This document shows positions 28,832 through 38,581 of a stretch of 64,000 nt of DNA, one piece after another. Position 1 is the stretch's first letter, and the number at the start of each line of letters is the position of its first letter. The translations under genes were made by a program, and so were the position numbers. Below the pieces are notes generated by a model that saw only the letters and a program-made list of their open reading frames with translations, searched no databases and had not been told where the DNA came from. The DNA is from Microbacterium testaceum StLB037 (lineage in GTDB: Bacteria > Actinomycetota > Actinomycetes > Actinomycetales > Microbacteriaceae), in assembly GCF_008763945.1 (NCBI RefSeq), contig NZ_VTQH01000002.1, positions 690,717 to 754,716 of the forward strand, in the 5' to 3' direction.

Positions 28832-29530
28832 TCAGCCGAACACCCGCCGCATCACGACCGTGTCGCCGTCGAGCGTGCGGATCTCGACCGCCCCGATGTC
28901 GGCGGCGGCGAGGTCGGTGCCGGCGCTCAGCTCGGTGGTCGAGCCGGGGTCGGCCCGCCACGTCGACAGCACGCTCGTCGCACCCGAGTCGTCGGTGATC
29001 GCGAGGGCGTAGGGCCAGCCGCCGGGAGGGGCGTCGAGCACCTTCCCGGTGTACTGGCACACGAGGTCGATGCGGGTACCCCAGGGCGCGGACGTGAGCT
29101 TCACCGACGCTTCCAGCGGCGCCCCGGCGACGTCGTCGAGCGCGTAGACCGTCCCCGACGACTGCTGCACGGCGCTGGTGACGGCGAGCACGCTCGGCAC
29201 CGCGACGGCGACAAGAGCGAGGGATGCCGCGAGCGTCCACACCGCGACACGGCGCTTCCGACGTCGACGGGCGACCTCGACGACGCGGCCGCGCAGGGCG
29301 GGGTCGGGTGAGGCGAGGGGGATCGGCCCGGTCGTGGCGCTCAACGCGCGCGCCCGTTCGGGCGAGAGACGCGACAGCAGCCCCGCGGTGGGAGCGAGCT
29401 CGGCGACGGACGCGCGGCAGTCGGCGCATTCCGCCAGGTGGGCCTCGAACTCGGCGCGGTCCGAGGCGCCGAGCGCCCCGAGCACGTAGGCGCCGTCCGA
29501 CATCGACAGGCGGTCGTGGTCGTCGTTCAT
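28832..29530 (-). CDS. zinc-binding anti-sigma factor, RslA/RskA type
   Basis: A 232-residue membrane protein. The N-terminal ZAS motif H31-x3-C35-x2-C38 (HLAECADC) binds zinc and the sigma factor; one membrane helix at about 93-117 follows; the C-terminal extracytoplasmic RskA-like domain contains SAPWGTRIDLVCQY. ATG 29530 overlaps the sigma gene stop, so the pair is made in step. The CxxC motif suggests release of the sigma factor by thiol oxidation or zinc loss, as shown for M. tuberculosis RslA. Confidence 0.9.
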   Translation of the reverse strand: MNDDHDRLSMSDGAYVLGALGASDRAEFEAHLAECADCRASVAELAPTAGLLSRLSPERARALSATTGPIPLASPDPALRGRVVEVARRRRKRRVAVWTLAASLALVAVAVPSVLAVTSAVQQSSGTVYALDDVAGAPLEASVKLTSAPWGTRIDLVCQYTGKVLDAPPGGWPYALAITDDSGATSVLSTWRADPGSTTELSAGTDLAAADIGAVEIRTLDGDTVVMRRVFG

Positions 29531-30030
29531 CGGGTCACCCCCCTTTCCTGCAGCGCGAGCCGCAGTGCCCGCACGGCGTAATGCAGTCTCGATTTGACGG
29601 TTCCGGCCGGGATGCCGAGCTCCTCGGCCGCCTGCGCGACGCTGCGCCCGCCGTAGTAGGCGCTGACGATCACGGCGCGGTGATCCGGGGTGAGGGTCGC
29701 GAGGGCCTCCTCCACGAGGAGGGCGTCGAACATGGCGTCGGTGTCGTCGTCGCGGACGACCTCGGGCAGTTCGTCCACGGGGTGCTCGTGCCGCCGCCGG
29801 GCGCTGCGCGCCTCGTCGATGACGAGGTTGCGGGCCACGGTGTACATCCACGAGCGCAGCGTCGCCGGATCGTCGCTCATGACGCGCGGCGTCCGCCAGG
29901 CGCGCAGCAGCGTCTCCTGCACGACGTCGTCGGCCCCGGCGTGATCGCCGGTGAGGCTCACGACGTACCGCCACACGGGGATCGCGTGCGTGTCGTACAG
30001 CGCGGTCAGCTGCGCGTGATCGTCTCGCAC
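29527..30030 (-). CDS. ECF RNA polymerase sigma factor, SigL/SigK group
   Basis: A 167-residue ECF factor with region 2 (LYDTHAIPVWRYVVSLTGD; DVVQETLLRAWR) and region 4 (HRAVIVSAYYGGRSVAQAAEELGIPAGTVKSRL). GTG 30030 is preferred over an in-frame ATG at 30075: AAGGGAGAGG sits at 30041-30050, and the predicted -10 (30061-30066) lies downstream of the ATG, so the ATG would not be transcribed. The promoter matches the SigL consensus, implying autoregulation. The partner is the overlapping anti-sigma gene. Confidence 0.9.
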   Translation of the reverse strand: MRDDHAQLTALYDTHAIPVWRYVVSLTGDHAGADDVVQETLLRAWRTPRVMSDDPATLRSWMYTVARNLVIDEARSARRRHEHPVDELPEVVRDDDTDAMFDALLVEEALATLTPDHRAVIVSAYYGGRSVAQAAEELGIPAGTVKSRLHYAVRALRLALQERGVTR

Positions 30031-30060
30031 CGCGGCATCCCCTCTCCCTTTTCTTCTAGG

Positions 30061-30088
30061 GACACGGGATGCCATGCCGATCGGTTCA
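30061..30088 (-). promoter_or_regulatory. autoregulatory ECF (SigL-type) promoter
   Basis: Minus strand: TGAACC (30088-30083), 16 bases, CGTGTC (30066-30061). This equals the M. tuberculosis SigL consensus (TGAACC-N16/17-CGT). The -35 overlaps the stop codon of the preceding membrane protein gene. Confidence 0.7.
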
Positions 30089-30670
30089 GTTCGAGACGCT
30101 GCCCATGACGGCCGACAGGAACTGCGGGTCGCTCGCCATGCCGATCAGGGACAGCACGGCGGCGATGATCGTGCTGATCAGCGCGCCGACGATGGGGATC
30201 CAGAACGAGATGCGCCCGCGCTTCATCGACCGCCAGGTGAACATGGCCGTCAGCAGCCATCCGATCCCGGTGACCGCGGCGGCGGCCGCTCCCCACAGAT
30301 ACCCGGCGGTGAGGTTCGTGAACGTCGCGTCGACGCGGAACACCCGGGCGAAGTTGTTCGCGTACTCGGGGAAGTTCAGCAGCTGCACGATCGTCGTGAC
30401 GACCGAGAACAGACCGTAGATGAGCAGACCGAACGTCACGATCCGGTCGATCCGGCCCCCGCGCGTGGCGGGGACGGGCATGGGCGCCGACGTCGCGGCG
30501 GCGCGCTGCGGGGCGACGGGCTCGGGCTGCGGGGCGACCCCGGCCTCGAGGGCCTCGGTCACCTCGGGCCGCTGGATGCGCGCGCGCTGCTCCTCGGGGG
30601 TGGCGTATTCGCCGTACTGCGGACGCGGACGCGCCTCGTCGGCGGGAGTCCGCGGCTCGACGTCGCTCAC
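30086..30670 (-). CDS. four-helix membrane protein of unknown function (DUF6264-like)
   Basis: A 194-residue protein with a hydrophilic Pro/Arg/Gln-rich N-terminal third (contains [13 protein letters not shown]) and about four membrane helices after residue 75. The domain name is from memory and tentative. GTG 30670 overlaps the ispH stop (GTGA), so it is the second gene of an ispH operon. Its own stop codon is within the -35 of the next gene's ECF promoter. Confidence 0.75.
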   Translation of the reverse strand: MSDVEPRTPADEARPRPQYGEYATPEEQRARIQRPEVTEALEAGVAPQPEPVAPQRAAATSAPMPVPATRGGRIDRIVTFGLLIYGLFSVVTTIVQLLNFPEYANNFARVFRVDATFTNLTAGYLWGAAAAAVTGIGWLLTAMFTWRSMKRGRISFWIPIVGALISTIIAAVLSLIGMASDPQFLSAVMGSVSN

Positions 30671-31728
30671 GCGCGACCCCGGCCGCCCAGCGCGCGCTCG
30701 TCGCGCTTGCCGCTGGCATCCTGTCGCAGCTCTTTGGGGAGTGAGAAGATGAGGTCTTCCTCGGCGGTGCGCACCTCTTCGATGTCGCGGTAGCCGGCGC
30801 CGGCGAGCTCGTCGAGCACCTCGGTCACGAGAACCTCGGGCACCGACGCGCCGCTGGTGACGCCGACGGTCTCGACGCCCTCGAGCCACTCCTGCTTGAC
30901 CTCGTCGACGTAGTCGACCCGGTAGGCGGCCTTCGCGCCGTGCTCGAGGGCGACCTCGACCAGGCGCACGCTGTTGGAGCTGTTCGCCGAACCGACCACG
31001 ATCACGAGATCGGCGCCGACGGCGACCTTCTTGATCGCGACCTGGCGGTTCTGAGTGGCGTAGCAGATGTCGTCGGAGGGCGGGTCCTGCAGCTGGGGGA
31101 ACCGCTCGCGCAGGCGTCGCACGGTCTCCATCGTCTCGTCGACCGAGAGCGTGGTCTGCGACAGCCACACGACCTTCGACGGGTCGCGCACCTCGATGGT
31201 GTCGGCGTGGTCGGGCGAGTTGACGACGGTCACGTGCTCGGGAGCCTCGCCGGCGGTGCCCTCGACCTCTTCATGACCCTCGTGGCCGATCAGCAGGATC
31301 TCGAAGTCGTCGCGCGCGAAGCGCACGGCCTCGCGGTGCACCTTCGTCACGAGCGGGCAGGTCGCATCGATCGCCTGCAGACCGCGATCGGATGCCGCCG
31401 ACACGACGGCCGGCGACACACCGTGCGCGCTGAAGACGACGTGGGCGCCCGCGGGAACCTCGTCGACCTCCTCGACGAAGACCGCGCCCTTCTTCTCGAG
31501 CTCGGTCACGACGTGGATGTTGTGCACGATCTGCTTGCGCACGTAGACCGGGGCACCGTAGCGCTCGAGGGCCTTCTCCACGGCGATGACCGCGCGGTCG
31601 ACGCCGGCGCAGTAGCCGCGGGGCGCGGCCAGCAGGACCTTCTTCTGGCCCTTCACGGGGATATCCTGGAGCCGCCCGCGTCGACCCGGGATACGGGGAA
31701 CGGGCAGGTGGACGGCAGGTGAGCTCAC
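30667..31728 (-). CDS. ispH: 4-hydroxy-3-methylbut-2-enyl diphosphate reductase
   Basis: A 353-residue [4Fe-4S] enzyme giving IPP and DMAPP in the last MEP-pathway step. Cluster cysteines sit in [22 protein letters not shown] and [22 protein letters not shown] completes the active site. GTG 31728 has -10-like TAGAAT six bases upstream, so a leaderless start is likely; an internal GTG ([10 protein letters not shown]) 24 codons on is the alternative. It is divergent from xseA, as in mycobacteria. Confidence 0.96.
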   Translation of the reverse strand: MSSPAVHLPVPRIPGRRGRLQDIPVKGQKKVLLAAPRGYCAGVDRAVIAVEKALERYGAPVYVRKQIVHNIHVVTELEKKGAVFVEEVDEVPAGAHVVFSAHGVSPAVVSAASDRGLQAIDATCPLVTKVHREAVRFARDDFEILLIGHEGHEEVEGTAGEAPEHVTVVNSPDHADTIEVRDPSKVVWLSQTTLSVDETMETVRRLRERFPQLQDPPSDDICYATQNRQVAIKKVAVGADLVIVVGSANSSNSVRLVEVALEHGAKAAYRVDYVDEVKQEWLEGVETVGVTSGASVPEVLVTEVLDELAGAGYRDIEEVRTAEEDLIFSLPKELRQDASGKRDERALGGRGRA

Positions 31729-31793
31729 CCCTCGATTCTACCGGGACGCCCCTGGACACCGGCCGAACCGCCCACCTCGACCCTTCGGAGACC

Positions 31794-33188
31794 ATGACCT
31801 CGTTCCAGCCCGAGACGATCGCGGGCCAGGCCCCGCCCGCCGACAGCGTGCACCCCCGCGATTCGCGCACCGACGCCCCCACCTCGGTCTCGCGCCTGAA
31901 CGACACCATCCGCGGGTTCATCGAGCGCTGGGGATCGGTCTGGGTCGAGGGCGAGATCACCTCGTTCAACCGCCGCGGCGGCAACGTCTTCGGTCGCCTC
32001 AAAGACCTCGGAACCGAGTCGACGGTCGCCTTCCGCATCTGGTCGAGCACGCTCAACCGCCTGCCGAAAGACCTCAAGGTCGGCGACCACGTCGTCGCCT
32101 GCGTCAAGGCCGACTACTTCCCGCGCACCGGCGACTTCTCGTTCGCGATCTCCGCGATGCGCCACGTCGGGCTCGGCGAGCAGCTCGAGCGCCTCGAGCG
32201 TTTGCGCGTGCAGCTGCGCTCCGAGGGGCTCTTCGACCCCGTGCGCAAGAAGAAGCTGCCCTTCCTCCCCCACTGCATCGGCCTCATCACGGGTGAGAAC
32301 TCCGACGCCGAGAAAGACGTCCACCGCAACGCCGAGTTGCGCTGGCCGCGCGTGCGCTTCCGCACCCAGCACGCGGCGGTGCAGGGCGATCGGTGCGTTC
32401 CCGAGACCCTCGCGGCCCTGAAGATCCTGGATGCCGACCCCGAGGTCGACGTGATCGTGATCGCCCGCGGCGGTGGGGATCCACAGACGCTGCTCGGCTT
32501 CAGCGACGAGCGTCTGCTGCGGGCGGTGGCCGCGGCATCCACTCCGATCGTCAGCGCCATCGGGCACGAGAACGACCGCCCGCTCCTCGACGACGTCGCG
32601 GACGTCCGGGCCTCGACCCCCACCGACGCCGCCAAGCGCGTGGTGCCCGACGTCAGCGAGCAGCGTGCTCTGGTGTCGCAGCTGCGCGCGCGCCTGACCG
32701 GGCGGCTGACCCAGCGCGTGCTGCACGACATCGCCCAGCTCGAGCAGATCCGCTCGCGCCCGGCGCTGCGCACCCCGCACTCGATGCTCACCTCACGGGC
32801 CCAGGAGCTGTGGATGCTCTCGAACCGCGGGCGCGACATCGTCGACCGCCGCATCGAGGGCGAGCGGCGGCGCACCAGCGAGCTCGGCGCGAGCCTGCGC
32901 GCGCTCTCTCCCCTCGCGACCCTCGCGCGCGGCTACGCCATCGCCCAGCTCCCCGACGGCTCGGTGCTGCGCGACGCCGCCGAGGCTCCCGCCGGCTCGC
33001 TCTTGCGACTGACGGTCGAAGAGGGCACGGTGGCCGCCCGCTCGGAGGGCGGCATCCCCGACGCCGTTCCCCACGGGGCCGCGACCACCGGCCGCCCGGC
33101 CGCGGGCCACACCGGCTCCGCGGCATCCGTCGACCGTCCCCTCGACGACGAGGCAACCGGCGACGGTGTGTCGGCGGGTCGCGCCTAG
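31794..33188 (+). CDS. xseA: exodeoxyribonuclease VII large subunit
   Basis: A 464-residue subunit of ExoVII, which degrades single-stranded DNA to short oligonucleotides. The N-terminal OB fold has [18 protein letters not shown]; the core has [33 protein letters not shown] and [16 protein letters not shown] 31794 has CGGAG upstream and was chosen over ATG/GTG codons nearer ispH. It is followed 10 bases later by xseB. Confidence 0.95.
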   Translation: MTSFQPETIAGQAPPADSVHPRDSRTDAPTSVSRLNDTIRGFIERWGSVWVEGEITSFNRRGGNVFGRLKDLGTESTVAFRIWSSTLNRLPKDLKVGDHVVACVKADYFPRTGDFSFAISAMRHVGLGEQLERLERLRVQLRSEGLFDPVRKKKLPFLPHCIGLITGENSDAEKDVHRNAELRWPRVRFRTQHAAVQGDRCVPETLAALKILDADPEVDVIVIARGGGDPQTLLGFSDERLLRAVAAASTPIVSAIGHENDRPLLDDVADVRASTPTDAAKRVVPDVSEQRALVSQLRARLTGRLTQRVLHDIAQLEQIRSRPALRTPHSMLTSRAQELWMLSNRGRDIVDRRIEGERRRTSELGASLRALSPLATLARGYAIAQLPDGSVLRDAAEAPAGSLLRLTVEEGTVAARSEGGIPDAVPHGAATTGRPAAGHTGSAASVDRPLDDEATGDGVSAGRA

Positions 33189-33198
33189 AATGGATGCC

Positions 33199-33426
33199 AT
33201 GACCGCGACGACCCCGGGCCCCGCCGTCGACGTCGCGACCCTGTCGTTCGAGCAGGCCCGGGACGAACTCGTGCGCGTGGTCGCCGAGCTCGAGCAGGGC
33301 GCTCCGACCCTCGAAGAGTCGTTGGCACTGTGGGAGCGCGGCGAGAAGCTGTACGCCCGGTGCGAGGAGTGGTTGCTCGGCGCGAAACGTCGCCTCGACG
33401 CCGCCCGCGGCGAGGGTGACGACTGA
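33199..33426 (+). CDS. xseB: exodeoxyribonuclease VII small subunit
   Basis: A 75-residue helical subunit with the family signature [20 protein letters not shown] and [21 protein letters not shown] 33199 is seven bases after a -10 TAGAAT (33186-33191) and so may be read from its own leaderless promoter as well as from xseA read-through; ATG 33190 is the alternative. A weaker PafBC-like GTGTCGGCG lies upstream with one extra base of spacing. The stop overlaps the next ATG. Confidence 0.93.
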   Translation: MTATTPGPAVDVATLSFEQARDELVRVVAELEQGAPTLEESLALWERGEKLYARCEEWLLGAKRRLDAARGEGDD

Positions 33427-34058
33427 TGGCTCGCGTCGTCGCCCATCTCGGCCGCCCCGAGACCCCGCAGGAGACGGCCGACCGCAAGGCGGAATCCTCC
33501 CGGCGATACCGCTCGAGCAAGACCTTCCGCAACCTCATCGCGGCGCTGCTCGTGACGGTCGCCGTCGTTCTCGTCGTGGTCGCCGCCGTGCCCCGCGGCG
33601 AGCCGGCTCCCCGCCCCGAGATCGACGTCCCGGCCCTCGCGGCCGACATGCAGCGCGACCTCGGCCGCCCCGTGCTCTCCCCGTCGCTGGGCGAGGGCTG
33701 GCTCGTCAACCAGGCGAGCACCGAGGGCGTCGGCGGCACCGAGGCGTGGACCATGGTCTACGTGCGCTCGGGCGAGAGCGGGTTCCTCCGTGTCGCGCAG
33801 GGGCTCGACGCCGACGAGACCTGGGTCGGCCAGGTGCTCGACGGCACCCGCAGCACCGAGACCACGGTCATCGACGGCATCACGTGGGACGTGTACCGCC
33901 CGTCGAACCCCTCGGGCACGGGCAACATCGACTACGCCCTGGCGACGCCCGCCGGGCCCGACTACGTCCTCGTCTACGGCGATGCCGCCCCCGAGACGGC
34001 GGCCCTCGCGGCCGCGTCCGTCACCGCACAGATCGAACAGTTGAGAGAGGTCCCGTGA
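33426..34058 (+). CDS. DUF4245 membrane-anchored protein
   Basis: A 210-residue protein with a cytoplasmic N-terminus, one membrane helix at about 36-57 and an extracytoplasmic domain of the DUF4245 type. The function is unknown, but it is conserved next to xseAB/fum/glpX in actinobacteria. The start ATG overlaps the xseB stop (TGATG), and its stop overlaps the carbonic anhydrase GTG. Confidence 0.85.
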   Translation: MARVVAHLGRPETPQETADRKAESSRRYRSSKTFRNLIAALLVTVAVVLVVVAAVPRGEPAPRPEIDVPALAADMQRDLGRPVLSPSLGEGWLVNQASTEGVGGTEAWTMVYVRSGESGFLRVAQGLDADETWVGQVLDGTRSTETTVIDGITWDVYRPSNPSGTGNIDYALATPAGPDYVLVYGDAAPETAALAAASVTAQIEQLREVP

Positions 34059-34741
34059 GCGAGCGCATGACCCCCCGTCAGGTGTGGCAGCAGATGGTGG
34101 AGGGCAACGAACGTTTCGTCTCGGGCGCCCCCGCCCACCCGCGTCAAGACGTCGAGCGTCGCACCGAGCTCGCCAGCTCGCAGCACCCGACCGCGGCGCT
34201 GTTCGGGTGCTCCGACTCGCGCCTCGCCGCCGAGATCATCTTCGACGAGGGCCTCGGCGACCTCTTCGTCGTGCGCAACGCCGGCCAGGTCATCTCCGAC
34301 TCGGTCATCGGAAGCCTCGAGTACGCCGTGGGCGTGCTGGAGGTGCCGCTCATCGTGGTGCTCGCGCACGACGCCTGCGGGGCTGTGGGAGCCGCGATCG
34401 AGAGCACGGGGGTCGACGCCCCCACCCTGCCCGCCTACATCTGGCGCCAGATCGCCCCGATCGTGCCGGCCGTGCGTCGCGTGCAGCGCGCCTCCGCCGT
34501 CGACGGGCACCTCCCCGACGCCGTCGACCCCGAGCTGGTGGGCCGCGAGCACCTGCGCCACACGGTGGGCGAGCTGCTGCGCGCCTCGGAACTCATCAGC
34601 GAGGCGGTGGCCGAGGGCCGCACGGCCGTCGTCGGCGCCAACTACCGCCTCGATGAGGGGGAAGCCTTCCCCGTCGTCATCGTGGGCGACGTCGACGACC
34701 CCCGCCTCGACGAGCCGCGCGCCCACGACGCCCGCATCTGA
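34055..34741 (+). CDS. beta-class carbonic anhydrase
   Basis: A 228-residue zinc enzyme interconverting CO2 and bicarbonate. Zinc ligands are visible: C52-x-D54-x-R56 (CSDSR) and H105-x2-C108 (HDACG). GTG 34055 overlaps the DUF4245 stop by four bases; the longer in-frame upstream sequence is not homologous. It lies inside the xseAB-DUF4245-fumC operon. It may provide bicarbonate for PEP carboxylase, encoded at the window's end. Confidence 0.94.
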   Translation: MSERMTPRQVWQQMVEGNERFVSGAPAHPRQDVERRTELASSQHPTAALFGCSDSRLAAEIIFDEGLGDLFVVRNAGQVISDSVIGSLEYAVGVLEVPLIVVLAHDACGAVGAAIESTGVDAPTLPAYIWRQIAPIVPAVRRVQRASAVDGHLPDAVDPELVGREHLRHTVGELLRASELISEAVAEGRTAVVGANYRLDEGEAFPVVIVGDVDDPRLDEPRAHDARI

Positions 34742-34771
34742 ACCGAACGAACGACCTGGAGGAACGACGAC

Positions 34772-36166
34772 GTGACCGACATCGAGTACCGCATCGAACA
34801 CGACACCATGGGTGAGGTGCTGGTCCCCAAGGACGCCCTCTACGCCGCGCAGACGCAGCGCGCCGTCGAGAACTTCCCCATCTCGGGCTCGGGCCTCGAG
34901 TCGACCCAGATCGCCGCTCTCGCGCGCATCAAGAAGGCCGCCGCCCTCGCCAACAAAGAGCTCGGCACCCTCGACGCGAAGATCGCGGATGCCATCGCCC
35001 AGGCCGCCGACGAGGTCGTCACCGGCGCGCACGACGCGCACTTCCCGGTCGACACGTATCAGACCGGTAGCGGCACCTCCTCGAACATGAACATGAACGA
35101 GGTGCTCGCGACCCTCGCCACGCGCATCCTCGGCGACACGGTCCACCCCAACGACCACGTCAACGCCTCGCAGTCCTCGAACGACGTCTTCCCCACCTCG
35201 GTGCACATCGCCGTCACCCAGGCGCTCATCGCCGACCTGATCCCGGCGCTCCAGCACCTCGCGACCGCCCTCGAGACGAAGGCCGACGCCTGGAAGGGCA
35301 TCGTGAAGTCGGGTCGCACCCACCTCATGGACGCCACCCCCGTCACCCTCGGCCAGGAGTTCGGCGGCTACGCCCGCCAGATGCGCCTCGGCATCGAGCG
35401 CGTCGAAGCCGTCCTCCCCCGCGTCGGAGAGGTCCCCCTCGGCGGCACCGCCGTGGGCACCGGCATCAACACTCCCCTCGGCTTCCCGCAGAAGGTCATC
35501 GAGCTGCTCGCGGCCGAGACCCAGCTGCCCATCACCGAGGCGAAGGACCACTTCGAGGCCCAGGCCAACCGCGACGGTCTCGTCGAGGCGTCGGGCGCCC
35601 TTCGCACCATCGCGGTGTCGCTCACCAAGATCAACAACGACATCCGCTGGATGGGCTCGGGCCCCAACACCGGTCTCGGTGAGCTGCACATTCCCGACCT
35701 GCAGCCGGGCTCCTCGATCATGCCGGGCAAGGTCAACCCGGTCGTCCCCGAGGCCACCCTCATGGTGTGCGCGCGGGTCATCGGCAACGACGCCACCGTC
35801 GCGTGGGCCGGCGCCTCGGGTTCGTTCGAGCTGAACGTCGCGATCCCCGTCATGGGCACGGCACTGCTCGAGTCGATCCGCCTGCTCTCCAACGCCATGC
35901 GCGTGTTGGCCGATAAGACCATCGACGGGCTCGAGGCCAATGTCGCGCGCGCCGAGGCGTTCGCCGGCATGTCGCCCTCGATCGTCACCCCGCTCAACAA
36001 GGTCATCGGCTACGAGGCCGCCGCGAAGATCGCGAAGCACTCGGTCGCCAAGGGCATCACGGTGCGCGAGGCCGTCGTCGACCTCGGCTACGTCGAGCGC
36101 GGCGAGATCACCGAAGAGGTGCTCGACGCCAAGCTCGACCTGCTGTCGATGACCCACCCGGGCTGA
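34772..36166 (+). CDS. fumC: fumarate hydratase, class II
   Basis: A 464-residue iron-free TCA-cycle enzyme. The superfamily signature [11 protein letters not shown] is present, with [14 protein letters not shown] and [17 protein letters not shown] forming the active site. GTG 34772 is preceded by CTGGAGGAAC at good spacing. It is the last gene of the xseA-led operon; no clear terminator is seen before the histidine kinase gene 49 bases on. Confidence 0.97.
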   Translation: MTDIEYRIEHDTMGEVLVPKDALYAAQTQRAVENFPISGSGLESTQIAALARIKKAAALANKELGTLDAKIADAIAQAADEVVTGAHDAHFPVDTYQTGSGTSSNMNMNEVLATLATRILGDTVHPNDHVNASQSSNDVFPTSVHIAVTQALIADLIPALQHLATALETKADAWKGIVKSGRTHLMDATPVTLGQEFGGYARQMRLGIERVEAVLPRVGEVPLGGTAVGTGINTPLGFPQKVIELLAAETQLPITEAKDHFEAQANRDGLVEASGALRTIAVSLTKINNDIRWMGSGPNTGLGELHIPDLQPGSSIMPGKVNPVVPEATLMVCARVIGNDATVAWAGASGSFELNVAIPVMGTALLESIRLLSNAMRVLADKTIDGLEANVARAEAFAGMSPSIVTPLNKVIGYEAAAKIAKHSVAKGITVREAVVDLGYVERGEITEEVLDAKLDLLSMTHPG

Positions 36167-36215
36167 GCCCGCCAGTCCGCACATCCACGACGCCGAGGCG
36201 CGCCATAATCAGAGG

Positions 36216-37631
36216 ATGAGCCGCGCGACGAGACCTGTCTCGACGCGCGTGCGTTTCCTCGGCGCGATCCTCGGCGTCGTGCTGCTCGGAATGATCATCG
36301 CCGGCGGCGTCACCTTCCTCGTGCAGAGCGAGCGTGTCGTGACCAACGCCGAGCGCCAGCTCGACGGATTCGTGTCGACCCTGTCGACGAGCAGTCAGGA
36401 TGCCGCGTCCCTCGTCGCCGCGGCCGTCCCGGGTCGCACCGACGGCACGGTGGCGCTCGACGGTGCCCGGGTGCTCGCGACGACGCCGTCGCCGCCGGGG
36501 CTCGCCATCGCCGACGACGCCGGTCTCGTGGCATCTCTCGCCGATGCGATCAGCCGGGGCGACGACCGCGGACGCGTCGACAGCACCCACGGACCCCTGT
36601 TGTTCGCGGCGGTCGACACGCGCGACGGGGTCGCCGTGCAGGTCATCTCGATCGACCAGCGCATGGAGCTGGTGACCCTCTCGACGATCACCTACGGGGT
36701 CTCGGCTCTCGGGGTGCTGCTGCTGGTCGGTGTCGCCGGGTGGTTCGTCACGGGCCGGCTGTTCTCCCCCCTCCGGCGTCTGCGCGACACCACCGACGCC
36801 ATCACGATCGACGACCTGGGCACGCGGCTGCGGGCGCACGGGAACGATGAGATCTCCGACCTGACGACCTCGGTCAACTCCATGCTCGACCGCCTGGCGA
36901 TGTCGGTCGACGCGCAGCGGCAGCTGCTCGACGACGTCCGCCACGAGCTCAAGACCCCCATCACGATCGTCCGCGGGCACCTCGAGATGATGGACCCCGC
37001 CGACCCCCACGACGTGAGCGAGACGCGGGAACTCGGCATCGCCGAGCTCGACCGACTCGCCCGTCTCGTCGACGACATCGACGCGCTGGCCGACGTCGAG
37101 ACCGGCTCCCTGTCCGCCGCGGTCATCGACGTGGGCGCGCTCACCGACCGTGTCGCCGAGCTGGCCGGGGCGATTCCGGGGCACGCGTGGAGCGTCGAGC
37201 AGCGCGCTCGCGTCCGCATCCACGGAGATGCCGACCGTCTCGTCCAGGCGTGGCTGCAACTGGCCGACAACGCCGCGAAGTACACCCCCGACGGCACCTC
37301 GATCGAGATCGGCAGCACCGCCGACGACACGACCGCTCATCTGTGGGTGCGCGATCACGGTCCGGGCATCCCCCCGGCCGCGCGCCACCGCGTCTTCCGC
37401 CGCTTCGACCGCCTCTCGACCGGGCGCGGCGTCGACGGCTCGGGTCTCGGCCTGTCGATCGTGGATGCCATCGCCAAGGCGCACGACGGATACTGCACCG
37501 TCGGCGACACCCCCGGCGGTGGCGCGACGGTCGCCCTGCACATCCCCGTGACCGGGGCGCAGTCCCCCGCAGAGCTTCCGACGCCCGTGCGCGCCGGTGA
37601 CGTCGTCATGCAGAGAGAGGCCACCGGATGA
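36216..37631 (+). CDS. two-component sensor histidine kinase
   Basis: A 471-residue kinase. Two membrane helices (about 10-33 and 152-178) flank an extracytoplasmic sensor of about 115 residues; HAMP follows; the phospho-acceptor is H243 in DVRHELKTP; the ATPase lobe has the N box LADNAAKYTPDG, DHGPGIP and GSGLGLSIV. The signal is unknown. A -10-like CATAAT sits seven bases before the ATG. The stop overlaps the response regulator start (ATGA). Confidence 0.94.
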   Translation: MSRATRPVSTRVRFLGAILGVVLLGMIIAGGVTFLVQSERVVTNAERQLDGFVSTLSTSSQDAASLVAAAVPGRTDGTVALDGARVLATTPSPPGLAIADDAGLVASLADAISRGDDRGRVDSTHGPLLFAAVDTRDGVAVQVISIDQRMELVTLSTITYGVSALGVLLLVGVAGWFVTGRLFSPLRRLRDTTDAITIDDLGTRLRAHGNDEISDLTTSVNSMLDRLAMSVDAQRQLLDDVRHELKTPITIVRGHLEMMDPADPHDVSETRELGIAELDRLARLVDDIDALADVETGSLSAAVIDVGALTDRVAELAGAIPGHAWSVEQRARVRIHGDADRLVQAWLQLADNAAKYTPDGTSIEIGSTADDTTAHLWVRDHGPGIPPAARHRVFRRFDRLSTGRGVDGSGLGLSIVDAIAKAHDGYCTVGDTPGGGATVALHIPVTGAQSPAELPTPVRAGDVVMQREATG

Positions 37632-38284
37632 CACGCATCCTCATCGCCGAAGACGAGGAGCGCATCTCGGCGTTCGTCGCGAAGGGGCTGGAGTCCGCCG
37701 GCTATCAGACCCTCATCGTCTCCGACGGGGCCGAGGCGCTCGACACCGCGCTCTCGGGAGACGTCGACCTCGTGCTGCTCGACGTCGGGCTGCCCTCTCT
37801 CGACGGCTTCGAGGTGCTGCGGAGCATCCGCGGCCAGGGTTCGTCGATCCCCGTCATCATGCTCACGGCGCGCACCAGCACGCGCGACACCGTCGACGGT
37901 CTCGACGCGGGGGCGAGCGACTACGTCGCGAAGCCCTTCAAGTTCGACGAACTGCTCGCGCGGGTGCGCTCGCGCATGCGCGAGCCCGTCTCGACCGGGC
38001 CGATGACGATCGCCCACGGCGACGTCTCGCTCGATGTCCTCGCCCGTCGCGCGACGGTCGGCAGCCGCGAGATCGACCTCAGCGCGCGCGAGTTCGCGCT
38101 GGCCGAGGAGTTCATCCGGCACGCGGGGCAGGTGCTCAGCCGGGAGCAACTGCTCAGCCGAGTCTGGGGCATGGACTTCGACCCGTCGTCGAACGTCGTC
38201 GACGTCTACGTGCGCTACCTCCGCGCCAAAGTCGGACAAGCCCACATCGTCACCGTGCGCGGCGCGGGCTACCGCTGGGAGTAG
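37628..38284 (+). CDS. OmpR/PhoB-family response regulator
   Basis: A 218-residue regulator. The receiver domain has acidic pocket E8-D9-E10, phospho-acceptor D52 (LLDVGLP) and K103-region AKPFKFDELLAR; the C-terminal winged helix has LSAREFALAEEFIRHAGQVL and NVVDVYVRYLRAKVG. It partners the kinase, with four-base overlap. Targets are unknown. A strong terminator follows. Confidence 0.95.
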   Translation: MTRILIAEDEERISAFVAKGLESAGYQTLIVSDGAEALDTALSGDVDLVLLDVGLPSLDGFEVLRSIRGQGSSIPVIMLTARTSTRDTVDGLDAGASDYVAKPFKFDELLARVRSRMREPVSTGPMTIAHGDVSLDVLARRATVGSREIDLSAREFALAEEFIRHAGQVLSREQLLSRVWGMDFDPSSNVVDVYVRYLRAKVGQAHIVTVRGAGYRWE

Positions 38285-38300
38285 AGCACCGGCAACCCGA

Positions 38301-38328
38301 AAACCCCCGGTGGGGGAACCGGGGGTTT
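38301..38328 (+). terminator. intrinsic terminator after the two-component operon
   Basis: An 11-bp stem (38301-38311 with 38318-38328), loop six bases. Confidence 0.75.
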
Positions 38329-38488
38329 GGGGAGACGCCCACGGTGGTCTTCCGACTCACCCGAAGAGCGGTGACCTGCACATGTGCGTACTCGTGTTTT
38401 TCCTGGGGGAACCGCCGAGGCGGGTGACGAGGTCTCCCTCGTCGATGCCTCTACTCTGGCGGGCCTTTGTGAGAACGCGGGGAGCCGA

Positions 38489-38508
38489 AAATGAGAAGAC
38501 TCTCATTT
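38489..38508. promoter_or_regulatory. AT-rich palindrome in a 297-base gene-free stretch
   Basis: AAATGAGA / TCTCATTT, 8-bp arms with a 4-base spacer, in an otherwise GC-rich gap (38285-38581). It resembles an operator more than a terminator, since no gene ends here on the plus strand. The rest of the gap holds two terminators and no convincing gene. Confidence 0.4.
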
Positions 38509-38539
38509 AACGCTCAGGCCTCCCGGCGGTGGCGAGAAA

Positions 38540-38567
38540 GGGCCGGGATGCCATGGCATCCCGGCCC
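38540..38567 (-). terminator. terminator of phoH, perfect 28-bp palindrome
   Basis: A 28-base perfect palindrome centred on CCATGG. On the minus strand it is followed by TTTCTCGCC, and it lies 14 bases beyond the phoH stop. Confidence 0.7.
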
Positions 38568-38581
38568 CTTCCGGTGAACCC

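Noticed and set aside
33974..36184. 736-codon minus-strand open frame opposite fumC and the carbonic anhydrase
   Set aside because: It is fully antisense to two well-supported genes and has no recognisable domain.
38382..38510. 42-codon plus-strand frame after the two-component operon
   Set aside because: No good ribosome site, it follows a terminator and it runs across the palindrome at 38489-38508; not supported as a gene.
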